64,000 bases of DNA from Rhizomys pruinosus (GCA_009823505.1 VZQC01004563.1:170085-234084); one strand, 5' to 3'; shown: positions 11,196-22,295, counted from the first letter of the stretch. Notes: generated from the letters alone by a model not told the origin. Translations and numbers: made by a program.

Positions 11196-11447
11196 GGGGC
11201 TTGAGAGATAGCCTAGCCTATCGTTTAAGAGCACCGACTGCTCTTGCAGAGGACCCGGGTTCGATCCCCAGCACCGACATGGCGGCTGAGAACCGTCCGT
11301 AACTCCAATTCCAGGAGAACTCCAGTTTCAGGGGAATCTGACACCCTCTTCTGACCTCCAAGGCATTGCACAACACGGGTGTACAAACCTGCATGCAGAC
11401 AGTACATTCATACACATAGAAAATAAATAAATAAAATTAAAAAAAAT
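11196..11447 (+). mobile_element. B3-like SINE, young subfamily, box A insertion
   Basis: The head reads GGGGCTTGAGAGATAGCCTA, followed by a short duplicated CCTA, so box A is interrupted (GCCTAGCCTATCG). Box B, GGTTCGATCCC, is intact, and the internal duplication is present. A 9-bp target-site duplication, ATTGACCAC, is at 11186-11194 and 11448-11456. Confidence 0.92.
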
Positions 11448-11866
11448 ATTGACCACAATACTCTTTACTCCTATTACTTCAAGCTGCACAAAAATTATGT
11501 CTGTTCTTCAAAGCAGATCAGATGCTATTCCTTTTTTGGAAGATTTCCCAATTCATCCCCTCTATACCTGCATTCATTTTTACAGGGAATTAAGGAAAAT
11601 TAAGTGGTAGACTCTGGTAAACCTGTCAGTTGCTGTTGTCATGAAATGCCATGGTCATCATGAATATAAATCTTATTCTTGTAATTTCTTTTTCTAGAAA
11701 AGACATATTTCTGGTATATCCTGTTAGGTCTGGTTCTCCCAAACATCTGCAATGTATGACTGGGCAATCACAGAACACTCAGGGATTTTCTACTCCCTTA
11801 AGAAACTACCAATCAGTGACCTCACTTTCTCTTTGTCTGCTATCCCCAGGAAGACTCTTTTTTTTT

Positions 11867-12158
11867 CTGGATGGTGGGGCTGTAGGTGTTTGGGCACAAC
11901 AGCCTGCAGATAGGTTTTGCATGAAGGATGCTTGTACTCATGGATATCACTTATAGCTAAAAATGAAAAAAAAAAAAAACTGAGGAAAGATGCAGGACAG
12001 TTATGGCAGATGCATGATCTGGGATGGGGTGGGGGTGGGGGGGGGAGGGAAGGGAAATAAGCCTGAACTGAATTGGCAAAATGTATGAAATGCACAAGCA
12101 CAATAAAAAACTAATTTAAAAAAAAAAAAAGTGGAACACCAAAAAAAAAAAAAAAAAA
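11867..12158 (+). mobile_element. L1 3' end (long-3'UTR type), 5' truncated
   Basis: Starts CTGGATGGTGGGGCTGTAGG, nearly identical to sequence starting at about 50191 in the long-3'UTR L1, and continues to the terminal block (AAAGATGCAGGACAGTTATG, G-rich tract, AATGTATGAAATGCACAAG, AATAAA). The A-tail is interrupted by GTGGAACACC and resumes as a second A-run. Flanking copies of the target at 11800-11866 and from about 12159 are about 62-67 bp long and include part of the neighbouring L1's T-run. Confidence 0.9.
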
Positions 12159-12602
12159 AAGAAACTACCAATCTGTGACCTCACTTTCTCTTTGTCTGCT
12201 TATCCCCAGGAAGACTCTTTTTTTTTTTTTTTTTTACATTTTTTGATGTTTTATGTATTTCATACATCATTTTTATTTCTGTTCATTCATATTTCCCTAT
12301 CCCATTCCCCCACCCCACTCCATCCCATCCCAGATCATGCATTCTGCCATAATTTTCCTGCTCTTTCTTCAGTCTTTTTCTATGCTTAGGAATTCACATT
12401 TTTCTCCATTAATTTCATACTATACTAAAATATGGATAGATACTCTCTACCCATATTCAGTAAATACAGATTCTGAAAATAATTTGTGGTACATTCTAGA
12501 GTCCATTGAGAGATACACATTATAACAACATAGTTGCTTTCAGATAAACAAAAATATAACCATACTGTCATTCAGCTTGCCTTTTGTCTGGGGGATTTGG
12601 TG

Positions 12603-13574
12603 TTAGTATCCACAAATGAGGGAAACCATTCTCTGGGACTGTCACCGCACTCAGCATAATGGCTCTGAGCTCCATCCATTTACCTGCCAAAGTTCATAAT
12701 GCCATCCTTCTTTAACCACGAAAGTACTCCATTGTGTAGATGTACCACATTTTTGTCATCCACTCATCTGTTGAGGGGCATATGGGTTGGTTCCAGCTCT
12801 TCGCTATTATGAAGAGAGCTGCATTAAACATTGATGTGCATATATCTTTGCAGTAGCCATGAGTCTTTGGGGTATATACCCAGGAGTGGTATGATTGGGT
12901 CAGGTGGTAAGCCCATCCCGAGTCTTTTAAGGGTTCTCCACGCTGCTTTCCATAGCTGTCGTACAAGTTTACATTCCACGAGCAGTGGATGAGATGTTCC
13001 CCTTTCCCCACAAACCCCTCCAGCATCTGTTGCTTTTGTTTGTCTTGATCTTAGCTAGCTGTACTGGAGTGAGATGATATCTGAGAGTGGTTTTAATTTG
13101 CATTTCTTAATTATTAATGATGATGAACAATTTTTAAGATGTTTCTCAGCCATCTTTAATTCCTCACTGGTGAAGACACTGTTCATCTCTTTACTTCATC
13201 TTTTGAGTAGGTCATTTGTCTTCTTACTTATTTGTTTTTTTGAGTAGTCTATATATCTTGACGTTAATCTCTGTCGATGTGTCACTGCCAAAGATTTCTT
13301 CCCACATGTGGGTTTTCTTCACTCCTTGATTGTTTCTTTTTGCTGTACAGAAGATTTTGATTTTTATGAGGTCCCACTTGTCAACCTTGATCTTACGTCC
13401 CATGTGGCGCTTTCTGGTTTAGAAAGTCTCCTCCTGCCGGGCGTGGTGGTGCACGCCTTTAATCCTAGCACTTGGGAGGTAGAGGCAGTGGATCTTTGTG
13501 AGTTCAAGTCAAGACCAGCCTGGTCACAAGTGAGTTCCAGTGGCAGCTGGTGCTACAGGGAAGACCCTGCTCGG

Positions 13575-13607
<33 letters not shown>

Positions 13608-14308
13608 CCTCCTACGCCTATGTCTTGTAACTTGTTACCAACTTTTTCTTTTATCACCTTCAGGGTTTCAGGCTTCATGTTGAGATCTTTGATCCACTTG
13701 GAGTTTATTTTCCTACAGGGTGAGAGGTATGGGCTTAATTTTGTTCTTCTAGAGATGGTGATCCAATTTTGCCAGCACCATTTGCTGAAGATGCTATCCT
13801 TCCTCTACTGAGGGTTTTTTGCCCCTTTGTCAAATATGAGGTGGCTGAAATTGTATGAGCTCAAGTTTGGATCTTCAATTTTGTTCCACTGGTCAACTGG
13901 TCTGTTTTGTGCCAGCACCAGGCTGTCCCTATGACTATGGTCCTGTAATATAGTTTGAAGTTTGTTAGAGTAATCCTCCCCTGTATTGCATTTTTCACTC
14001 AGGGTTGCTTTAGCTATTTGGGGTCTTTTGTTTTTTCATATTAATTTAACGATTTTTTTTTCCAAGTCTGTGAAGAAGCTCATAGGGATTTTGAATGGGT
14101 TTGCGTTGAATCTGTATATCAGTTTGAGTAAAATGGAAATTTTTACTATATTAATTTTCCCGATCCATGAGCATGGAAAGTCCTTCCATCTTTTGATGTC
14201 ATTTTCAATCTCCTTCTTCAGGGGTTTAAAATTTTTGTTGTAGAGATTTTTGGCATTTTTGGTTAGGTTTGTTCCCAGGTATATTATTATTTTGAGTCTA
14301 TTGTGAAA
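12603..14308 (-). pseudogene. L1 ORF2 3' half, decayed
   Basis: Reading antisense, the sequence covers ORF2 from the end of the RT region (motifs near YLGTNLTKNAKNLYN and WKDFPCSWIGKINIVKISIL, about 14270-14110) through the Cys-rich region to the C-terminus (KDICTSMFNAALFIIAKSWN, about 12860-12800). In the Cys-rich segment the second Cys is Phe and the last is Val, and the frame is broken by stops, indels and the B1 insertion. It is not functional. Confidence 0.9.
13436..13600 (+). mobile_element. Young B1 SINE nested in L1
   Basis: Sense B1 starting GCCGGGCGTGGTGGTGCACG with many CpGs retained, followed by CTCGG and a long A-run. A 13-bp target-site duplication, AAAGTCTCCTCCT, is at 13423-13435 and 13601-13613. 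Its presence shows that the host L1 was already in place when this B1 inserted. Confidence 0.97.
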
Positions 14309-14486
14309 AGGTCTCCTTGTATTCTTTGGGCACCCCTGTGCCCCGTAGAGGCCTGGTATCATACCTGACACTCCAACCTCCCAGCCCCAGCGTACTATGG
14401 GGGCTGAGCTACCACAAGACCAGTGTGCACCCTGCTGGGTGAGCAAACTTCACTAGTGTCCTGCAGAACACCCCAGGAAGACTCTT

Positions 14487-16865
14487 AAAAGGCCTGGCTA
14501 CATACCATTTGGTGCTGGGTGCTCTTCTCCATGTTAGAGCCCAGTCCCTGCTATCCCAGAATTAAACTTGCACCAGAGTGCCTGGTGTTTTCCTTTCATT
14601 TTTTGGGTTGAACAGACACAAACCAAACATATGCTACTTTAAATATTCTATAGTTTAACATTTAAACAATATCTTGGCTACTAATGACTTCAAGTTCTTC
14701 TAGGAACTTGAAATTTATGCATTAGTAGAGACTTTCTAACATATGTATTTTTTATCTGTCCTGAATAGCCTAGCAGCCTAATGCACTGCTAATAAATGTA
14801 GTGCCACAAATACTTTCTAATTATTTGATTGTATTATGAAAAAAATTAAAGTAGCTACATCTGTAATTTTCCATAGCTTACAGTGATTTAATAAATCCCT
14901 GAGTGTTCACCTAGCAAGCAATAACCCCTACTCATACTAATTAATGCAAGCAACCACAAAGGTAGTTAAGCATAATGAGGTAAAAAGATATGAGTAGAAA
15001 GGAGCTTTTGGGGCAGCAGAAGTGTTTCAGCACAAGAAAGAAGGGGTAGGAGAGAGTATAAAAGGGGGTGAAATGCTCCAGACTTGTACATGCATGCATA
15101 AATGTTTAAAGAATTAAACATATCAACAATTATATTAATCGACCAATCAAATGTAATGACTGGAAAAAATAGTCAAAATACGTAATGATATTTTCCTTTC
15201 TGAATTCGTCTGCATACACCACACACAAAATTGCAGATAGAGCAGTTATATGATGAGACTAAGAATGCACTGGGCTTTTATATACCTATATACATGCAAA
15301 GAATGTTTACTAAATTACCCCCAAAATATTAAAGCAAATTAATCTTATTTTAAAATAAACCAGTAAAAAATATTGAGCATATTTAAGAAGGCAGGTCAAC
15401 ATAACCATGCCAATGAGATTTTATCTCTCAGGAAATAATTTTCCTAGAAAATATTTCTAATAACCCCCAAGGGTAAAATTCAAAAATGGGAAAACAGTAA
15501 TTTTTCTTAATATAAAGTAATCTGCATTTTGCAAAATTGATTATTGTAGAGAGAAATGGAAAAGGAAGAAAAGAATATTACAGCACTCCCCTTCTCCAGG
15601 GACAGGTTATAAAATGGAAGATCATGGCAGATGCTTTCAGCTATGTAGTTAGCTAGGGCTATGATGCAAATAATTGGTACTGCCATTATCTTTGAAACCA
15701 GATGTCTGATGTCCCTACCAGAGACAACAAGAAAATAATGGTGATGGTATAGATGATTTTCAAACCTATCTCCGTGTTACAACTTAATATTGATTTAAAT
15801 CTGCACAACTGCCGACAGGCATGCCAAAATATTGAGACCAGAAGAACATCCCCCCCAAATTCCATAGGAATATCATTTACAATTAAGACATAATTTATTA
15901 TTAGCAATAGCTTTTAATGTCACAATATGTTAATAAGTTTACAGAAATAGGAACAGGGAAACAGGAGTCTCTTCGGAAAAACTGTGGGCTGATTCCAGCT
16001 TTAAAAACTGTTCAATTAATTACATGACATGTTTATCCAACATTTTTTCTGTAGAGATAGGGTAGATCCTGGCACTATGTTTGTGACTCTGATTTTCTGG
16101 CTAGTCTCACACACACTAAAGAAAAATCAAAGTAAGATTTCGAGTTGGGTTTCATCAAGGGCTGAATTTAGTTTGGAAATGACACATTTTCTAGGTAGAA
16201 TGTTAACTAGTCAGAATGCAACAGGACATATTTTCCTGAGAAAGAAGACAGTGTTTCAGTGACATAAAGGTCCTGGGAAATGCTTGACAGAAAAACTGCC
16301 TTCAAATAAAGTAAAATGGAAAGACTTGCTTTGTAGTTAGCAGATAATAAATAAGCTGGTTTGTTTTGTATGCTTTCAGGGATTTTCCTGGGTTTGTCTA
16401 TTCACATATCCAGTTGTGCTATTTGTGTTTGTTTTTAAAAATGATGGTATTTTAAATATAGTAAGATTCAAATGATAACAATGAAAGCAAGTTACTGGCC
16501 CAAGTAACACAAAAACAACTGTTCTTTCTTTTGCTTTCTAGACAAAGGTGCTATATGTAATAGATTATTTGCCTTGGCTCACAGTGGCATAGAAAATACT
16601 GAGTCTGTCCCCTGAAGGCTTCTGTTGATAACATTGGACACCACACACTGGGACGACCCCAATGCCCAGATACAGACAGACCTTCAGTGTGCTAATAAAT
16701 TTAATTACCTAATTACAATGTCAGATAATTCATGAATTTATAGTGTAACATAGTTATGGTAATATTTCTCTTTATTCCTGAAATATTACATTAATAAGAA
16801 TATCTAAACTCATATATGTTTAGATATTCATTGTTTTATGTTACGTTAATAAGTGAATACAGTCC
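14487..16865. other. Long unique non-coding stretch, no gene
   Basis: About 2.4 kb with no SINE or L1 that I recognise and no convincing coding frame. A-rich patches and short frames only. Confidence 0.4.
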
Positions 16866-17002
16866 CTAGGCTGGTGGCACAAGCCTTTAAATCCCCACAT
16901 GCAGGAGGCAGAGGTAGTGGATACTTGTAGGTTTGAGTAAGTTGGAGACCAATCTGGTCTACTGGGGGTGCAGGAAGACCCTGTCTCAAAAAAAAAAAAA
17001 AA
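16866..17002 (+). mobile_element. Old B1 SINE
   Basis: Diverged sense B1: GGCTGGTGGCACAAGCCTTTA, GGAGGCAGAGGTAGTGGATA, GGAAGACCCTGTCTC and an A-run. Confidence 0.85.
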
Positions 17003-17204
17003 TCCAAGGAAACAAACAACCCCTCAAATTTGGATACAACATCTTATACAGAGAGCTTTTCTCATTCTTTTCATAATCTCTGAGGAATAATATTCTCAAC
17101 CTACTATTCCTGGTATCTTTGTTCAGAATTTATATCATGAACATTAAGCTATCAGAATATGAATAAAACATATCCTTACAAGGAACAAATGAGTGCTCAG
17201 ATGC

Positions 17205-17355
17205 CTGGGTCTGGTGTGGTGACTCAGCATAGAAGGACAATGGTGGCCAAACCTGAAGACCTGGGTTCGATCCCTGGGACTCAGGGTAGAAGGAGAGAAC
17301 TGACTCCTTCAAGTTGTCCTCTGACATCCATGCTGGTGCTGGGGCATGCATGTGT

Positions 17356-17394
<39 letters not shown>

Positions 17395-17396
17395 AA
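17205..17396 (+). mobile_element. RSINE1-like SINE with (CA)n tail
   Basis: GGTCTGGTGTGGTGACTCAG head, box-B-like GGTTCGATCCCTGGGACTC, GAGAGAACTGACTCCTTCAA, GTTGTCCTCTGACATCCATG, then (CA)n at about 17358-17394. This is the RSINE1 order. Confidence 0.88.
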
Positions 17397-17399
17397 ATT

Positions 17400-18038
17400 C
17401 ATAAATGACACATACACACAAAGAAAAGTAATATGATTTTAAAAATCTAATACATGTTTTTAAATTGTTATATATAATTACAAAAATGTATTAAAATATA
17501 AAATATATAAGAAGCCTTGATTATCTATAGCACTCATCTAAGTGCTCTCACTGAGAGACCATCACTACTTACCACATTTTATAGATTAGAGATAGCTCTA
17601 TTACATTATTATGCAAATAAATTAACATCCTCACCCCATCACTGCATTGTGAACCAGCAGGTACAACAGGAAAATGTACAACAGTCAAGGAGGATCTCAC
17701 ATCTTCCTCTCACCTTCCTGTGCACTGCATAAGGTGGTACTCTTGACTAAAACAAAGACAATCACATACACATAAAAGAAAAATAGATAAGCAAATAAGC
17801 GATGGAAAATATCTAAAAGAAGGTCGGTGGACTACATACTCAAGCATGAATATGAAAAATATTAACTTTCCCTACTGAATGAGAAGCTGGGAGTAAATAA
17901 ATAAATGCCAATTGCATCTGGACCTGTAATGAAATGCTATTCTGTTTTCTAGCCTTCGGCCATCCTTATATAAAGCCTTCCATCTCAAAGGAAAGCAAAA
18001 TAAACAATAGGGCATTTTATTTTTTATTTTATTTTTTG
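17400..18038. other. Non-coding stretch
   Basis: AT-rich; nothing recognised apart from a T-rich run beside the next SINE. Confidence 0.35.
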
Positions 18039-18056
18039 TATATTACATAATTTTTA

Positions 18057-18302
18057 GGGGCTGGAGACATAGCTTAGCGGTTAAGAGCACCGACTGCTCT
18101 TGCAGAGGACCCAGGTTCGACCCCAGCACCCACGTGGGGGCTAAGAACTGTCTGTAACTCCAATTCCAGGAGAACCCCAGTCCCAGGAGAATCTGACACC
18201 CTCTTCTGACCTCTACGGCATTATGCGACATGGGTACACAGACCTGCATGCAGACAGTACATTCATACACATACAGAAATAAATAAAATAATAATAAAAA
18301 TA
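18057..18302 (+). mobile_element. B3-like SINE, young subfamily
   Basis: Box A TAGCTTAGCGG is slightly mutated and box B reads GGTTCGACCCC. The internal duplication is present and CpGs are partly decayed. The flanks share TATATTACATA..TTTTTA (about 18039-18056 and from about 18302), consistent with a target-site duplication. Confidence 0.92.
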
Positions 18303-18315
18303 TATATTACATATT

Positions 18316-18858
18316 TTTAATTGATATTGAAGTTTTGTGCATTTCATACATCATTTCTCAGTCCAGTTTAGACTCATTTCCCTTTCCATGCTTCCCACCC
18401 CACCAGAGTTCATGCATTCTGCCATACATGCCATGTATCTTTTTTGGAGACTTTTTAAAGTTTTTCAAAGCAGAGGATTACTGTATTTGGGAGAACTTTC
18501 CTGTTTCAGTCAGTTCTTTGTCTCATTTCTTTGTTGTCCTTGTTTCCTCCAATTTGTATTGCTTCAATACATGCATATATTTATGTCACACCTATACTAA
18601 AATTACGTCATCTGAAAATAAACCTTATGTTATTTCCATATCATATCTCAGAATTCACATTTTTCCTTTTTTTAAATTTATATTACTCTAAAATATGTCT
18701 ACTTATCCTCCACCGATATACCAAGATTACAAAGTCTGAAAATAAGTGGTAGGTTAATTCTAGAGCATGTTAAAGGATTCACATTATAAGAGTACAGTTG
18801 CTTTCAGAAAAAGAGGTATGTAACATTGAGGTTGCCCAGATTGCCTTACAACTAGGTG
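18316..18858 (-). mobile_element. L1 3' UTR, antisense
   Basis: Antisense terminal block (TTTTGTGCATTTCATACATC, C-rich tract, TTCATGCATTCTGCCATACA), then the upstream 3' UTR to about 18858 with AGTCTGAAAATAAGTGGTAG and TTATAAGAGTACAGTTGCTT, shared with the L1s at 12.2, 29.0 and 59.2 kb. It ends where the inverted arm of the minisatellite begins. Confidence 0.88.
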
Positions 18859-18885
18859 CCTTAAGGAGCTTTCCTGCAAGAGGGA
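18821..18885 (+). repeat. Left inverted arm flanking minisatellite
   Basis: About 60 bp here is imperfectly complementary to 19818-19877. Its last 27 nt (18859-18885, starting CCTTAAGGAGCTTTCC) is complementary to 19880-19906 with one mismatch. The arm begins within L1 3' UTR sequence. Confidence 0.85.
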
Positions 18886-18905
18886 CTGTTTCATCTTCCC
18901 TCAAA

Positions 18906-19805
18906 ACATTCTGCTGTTGACTTCCTTCAGACATCCTGCAGTTGACCTCCCTTCACACATCCTGCAGTTGACCTCCCTTCACACATCCTGCAGCTGACCT
19001 CCCTTCAGATATCCTGCAGTTGACCTCCCTTCAGAAATCCTGCAGTTGGACTCCCTTCAGACATCCTGCAGTTGACCTCCCTTCAGAAATCCTGCAGTTG
19101 GGCTCCCTTCAGACATCCTGCAGTTGACCTCCCTTCAGACATCCTGCAGTTGACCTCCCTTCAGACATCCTGCAGTTGACCTCCCTTTAGATATCCTGCA
19201 GTTGACCTCCCTTCAGACATGCTGCAGTTGGGCTCCCTTCAGACATCCTGCTGTTGACCTCCCTTCAGACTTCTTGCAGTTGACCTCCCTCAGACATCCT
19301 GCAGTTGACCTCCCTTCAGACATCCTGCAGTTGACCTCCCTTCAGATATCCTGCAGTTGACTTCCCTTCAGACATCCTGTAGTTGACCTCCCTTCAGACA
19401 TCCTGCTGTTGGGCTCCCTTCAGACATCCTGCAGTTGACCTCCCTTCAGACAATCTGCAGTTGACCTCCCTTCAGACATCCTGCAGTTGACCTCCCTTTA
19501 GATATCCTGCAGTTGACCTCCCTTCAGACATGCTGCAGTTGGGCTCCCTTCAGACATCCTGCTGTTGACCTCCCTTCAGACTTCTTGCAGTTGACCTCCC
19601 TCAGACATCCTGCAGTTGACCTCCCTTCAGACATCCTGCAGTTGACCTCCCTTCAGATATCCTGCAGTTGACTTCCCTTCAGACATCCTGTAGTTGACCT
19701 CCCTTCAGACATCCTGCTGTTGGGCTCCCTTCAGACATCCTGCAGTTGACCTCCCTTCAGACAATATCCTTTTGGCCTCCCTTCAGACATCCTGTGGTTG
19801 ACCTT
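18906..19805. repeat. Minisatellite, about 34 copies of a 26-bp unit
   Basis: Unit CAGACATCCTGCAGTTGACC + TCCCTT (26 bp), each copy usually with a PstI-type CTGCAG palindrome. Variants (TTGGGCTCC, CTGCTG, TTTAGATATCC, and one 25-bp unit CCTCCCTCAGAC) recur in the same order with a 311-bp period across about 19136-19446 and 19447-19757, giving a 12-unit higher-order repeat. No coding role is seen. Confidence 0.95.
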
Positions 19806-19817
19806 CTTGAAAGGGAA

Positions 19818-19906
19818 CAAGCAGGGAAGCTCCCTAAGGCACCTATTATAAGGCAAACTGAGTAATGTCAATGTTATATTCCCTCTTGCAGGGAAGCTCC
19901 TTAAGG
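19818..19906 (-). repeat. Right inverted arms flanking minisatellite
   Basis: Two adjacent segments, 19818-19877 and 19880-19906, are each complementary to the left arm at 18821-18885. Part of the arm (GGCAAACTGAGTAATGTCAA) matches sense L1 3' UTR sequence at about 42720. Confidence 0.85.
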
Positions 19907-20300
19907 TCAGTAAGTAAACAACTCAATAGTTTCAGGCTGTCCCTCAAATTGACTCGGTTCTCTAGACCTCTGCCTCCCCAGGGAAGAACTTTGGTGACAT
20001 ACTTGACTTTTAGCCATTCCTTCTGCTTAAAGTAAGCCATCATCCATACTCCTGTAAGCAGCCCCAGTATAACTGATTAGTTTACAAAATTGGATTTGGG
20101 AGGTATCCTTATTTTGGTCTGTATTTCCCTACCTTGGGTAAATATATGTTTGTTCACGTACCCGCAGAAATAATGTCACACAGCACACTCAGATATGTGT
20201 CTTAGACTCATTGTACAATCACTCAATCATCTGTCTCAAACATGTGTACGAGTTGTCACAAGCCTATAAAGCATTATGATAACTTGTCTTAAATGTATTT
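19907..20300. other. Unclassified segment, possibly LTR-derived
   Basis: Moderately GC-rich sequence (CTCTGCCTCCCCAGG, CCTGTAAGCAGCCCCAGTAT) ending in ACGTACCCGCAGAAATAATG. The texture recalls a rodent LTR, but I cannot identify TG...CA ends or a partner, so this is only a suggestion. Confidence 0.2.
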
Positions 20301-21012
20301 AAGTATAAAAACTGTCAGCAGCTTTGTCACATGGGGAATACATTTCTCAGGAGTCTTCAAGAACTGAAGTAGTTAATTTGATTTTAAAAAATCCGTTCTG
20401 AGTATTTTAGTGTATATATCCTCCTTCAACTCCCAAACCACCAAATATATAATCTCAAACCCTTTCCCCGCAAGATATGAACATATAAGTTTGTAAAACT
20501 ATGGTGATGCTTTAGTTTCTCCAATTAGGGAACATCTTGATTCTAATAAATGTTAGAAGAGAAAAGCATTGCCAGTTGGATATTTTCCAAACTCATTTAT
20601 ACTCAATTAAGAACTTTATTTTTAATCTGCAGAACCATTCAAATCAGTAATTAGAAAGCAGAGTTGGAAAAAAAAAAAAGCCCAATTGCATAGCGCTATG
20701 AGAATAACAAGAAAGGAATGAAACATTTCTTTTTTTCCAGCTGGGTTTTATCTCCTCTTGCCCACATTAAAATATACTGAACAGAAATGAGCCATCAGTG
20801 TCTGGTAATATGTGTGCCATTGCAACACTTACAATAAGAAAAACAATTATTGTTTACCACTATGAAACACTAACAAAGGTTTATTATATATAAAAAGCAT
20901 ATGCAAAATCTCCTTATGTATATTATTCTCAATCTTATTTTGTCCATACAGAAAATAATAAAATCTCTTGGTGTAATTGTCACCTCAGAAGAGGCAGAAA
21001 CAATTTCAGAGT
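20300..21012. other. Unique non-coding stretch
   Basis: AT-rich, no repeat or gene recognised. Confidence 0.35.
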
Positions 21013-21300
21013 GGGGGCTGGGGAGATTGTTCAATTGGTAAAACACCTCGCACATAAGCATGAAGACATGCACTCAGATCCCTAGGAGCCATGTTAAAAG
21101 TCAAATGTGCCAGAAAACTTCTTTAATTCTAATGTTGAGGAGAAACAGAGAGAAAGATCCGTGGAGTAGCATGGATAGTCACTCTAGCCAATCTGTGAAC
21201 TCCAGGTTCAAAGAGGCATTCTGTCTCAAAAACAGAGAGGAATACAAGACACTCGATGTTGACCTCTAGTTTCTACATGCTTGCCAATGCACACATCACT
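21013..21300 (+). mobile_element. B4-type SINE (ID plus B1 fusion)
   Basis: ID-like head GGGGGCTGGGGAGATTGTTC, AAGCATGAAGACATGCACTC, a B1-like middle (TAGCCAATCTGTGAACTCCA, TTCTGTCTCAAAAACAG), then CTCGATGTTGACCTCTAGTT and a (GT)n end. This is the B4 order. Confidence 0.88.
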
Positions 21301-21453
21301 GTGTGTGTGTGTGTATATATATATATGTGTGTGTGTATGTATGTATATATTATATTACATATGGTATATATTATATAATATATGATATCATGCATATTAT
21401 ATATTACACACAAAGACACACACACAGGCACACACACACACACACACACACAC
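21301..21453. repeat. (GT)n / (TA)n / (CA)n microsatellite cluster
   Basis: GT and TA repeats at 21300-21385, then CACA-rich 21414-21453. The GT and CA ends are complementary over a short AT-rich middle, so the cluster can fold back. Confidence 0.9.
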
Positions 21454-21618
21454 AAAGAGAAGTTGTCACAGTGAAGAAAAGCTCTCCAACCCCCCAATCC
21501 TTGCAATAGTATGCACCCATAGCTGGTACCATTATATTCGTTGTAATTTAATTTACATATAATACTCTGAAATTTTTTCAAATTGTCTAAGTCTCACAGG
21601 CAAGTTTCTGCAAACTCT

Positions 21619-21791
21619 GTTTTTTTTTTTTTTTTTTTTTTTTTGGATGTTTTTGAGACAGGGTCTCCCTTTTCTGAGTCCCAGCTGGCCTGGAGCTCAC
21701 TCTGTAGACCAGGCTGTTCTTGAACTCACAGAGATCCACCTGCCTCTGCCTCCCAAGTGCTAGGATTAAGGGCATGTGCCACGACGCCCTG
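21619..21791 (-). mobile_element. B1 SINE, antisense
   Basis: T-run, then antisense B1 body (GAGACAGGGTCTCCC, CTGGAGCTCACTCTGTAGAC) to CCACGACGCCCTG. An 11-bp target-site duplication, CTGCAAACTCT, is at 21608-21618 and 21792-21802. Confidence 0.97.
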
Positions 21792-21802
21792 CTGCAAACT
21801 CT

Positions 21803-22180
21803 CATATTAATAGAAAGATATTAACAAAAGGCTTTTTTCCCAAAGCAAAAAATTGGGAGCCTGCTCAATTAATTGTAGTTCAGCAGTCTTTTGCAACAAG
21901 CATAATGCATGAGAAAATATCCTTTGTTGTTAAAGAACAAGAACCAAATAAGGAAATTCTCTGTCTACTGACCATTAATGTCCTTGATTATCTAAAATTC
22001 TGTGGAAAAGAGGAAGTAGAATGATGCAAAAATGTCTTTCTCTTCTTCCCATACCAGAAATGCATGAAGCAAAACAGCTCCACAGACACTGTGAAGCCGT
22101 GAACAACAGGACAAAAACAATAGTGTTTCTTCTGTATTCAACCATGAATTTTGAAGACAATATATTTTAAAAAGTATTTC
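21803..22180. other. Unique non-coding stretch
   Basis: Nothing recognised. Confidence 0.35.
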
Positions 22181-22295
22181 TGAGCCAGGTATGGTGGCAC
22201 ATACCTTTAATCCTGGAACTCAGGATGCAGAGGCAGGCAGATCAGTGTGAGATGGGGGCCAGCCTGTTTGGTGTACATAGCAAGTTCAACAGGCC
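22181..22295 (+). mobile_element. B1 SINE, 3' eroded
   Basis: GAGCCAGGTATGGTGGCACA, CCTTTAATCCTGGAACTCAG and GATGCAGAGGCAGGCAGATC in B1 order. The 3' end loses similarity near 22290. Confidence 0.85.

Larger units (their letters stand above)
12222..14470 (-). mobile_element. L1, antisense, ORF2 3' half with GC-rich 5' end
   Basis: The poly(T) (complement of the tail) begins at about 12218. The 3' UTR is about 380 bp and ORF2 runs antisense from its stop at 12603-12605 to about 14308. The outermost 160 bp (about 14309-14470) is GC-rich non-ORF2 sequence resembling an L1 5' UTR. The target-site duplication CCCCAGGAAGACTCTT is at 12206-12221 and 14471-14486, with an L1-endonuclease-like CTCTT/AAAAG site. 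A B1 has inserted at 13436-13600. Confidence 0.9.

Noticed and set aside
13308..13811. 167-codon plus-strand open frame
   Set aside because: It runs antisense through L1 ORF2 and across a nested B1 with a poly-Lys A-run; it is a by-product of repeats.
18906..19805. Regularly spaced repeats as a CRISPR array
   Set aside because: Units are contiguous tandem repeats with no unique spacers and lie in a rodent genome; it is a minisatellite.
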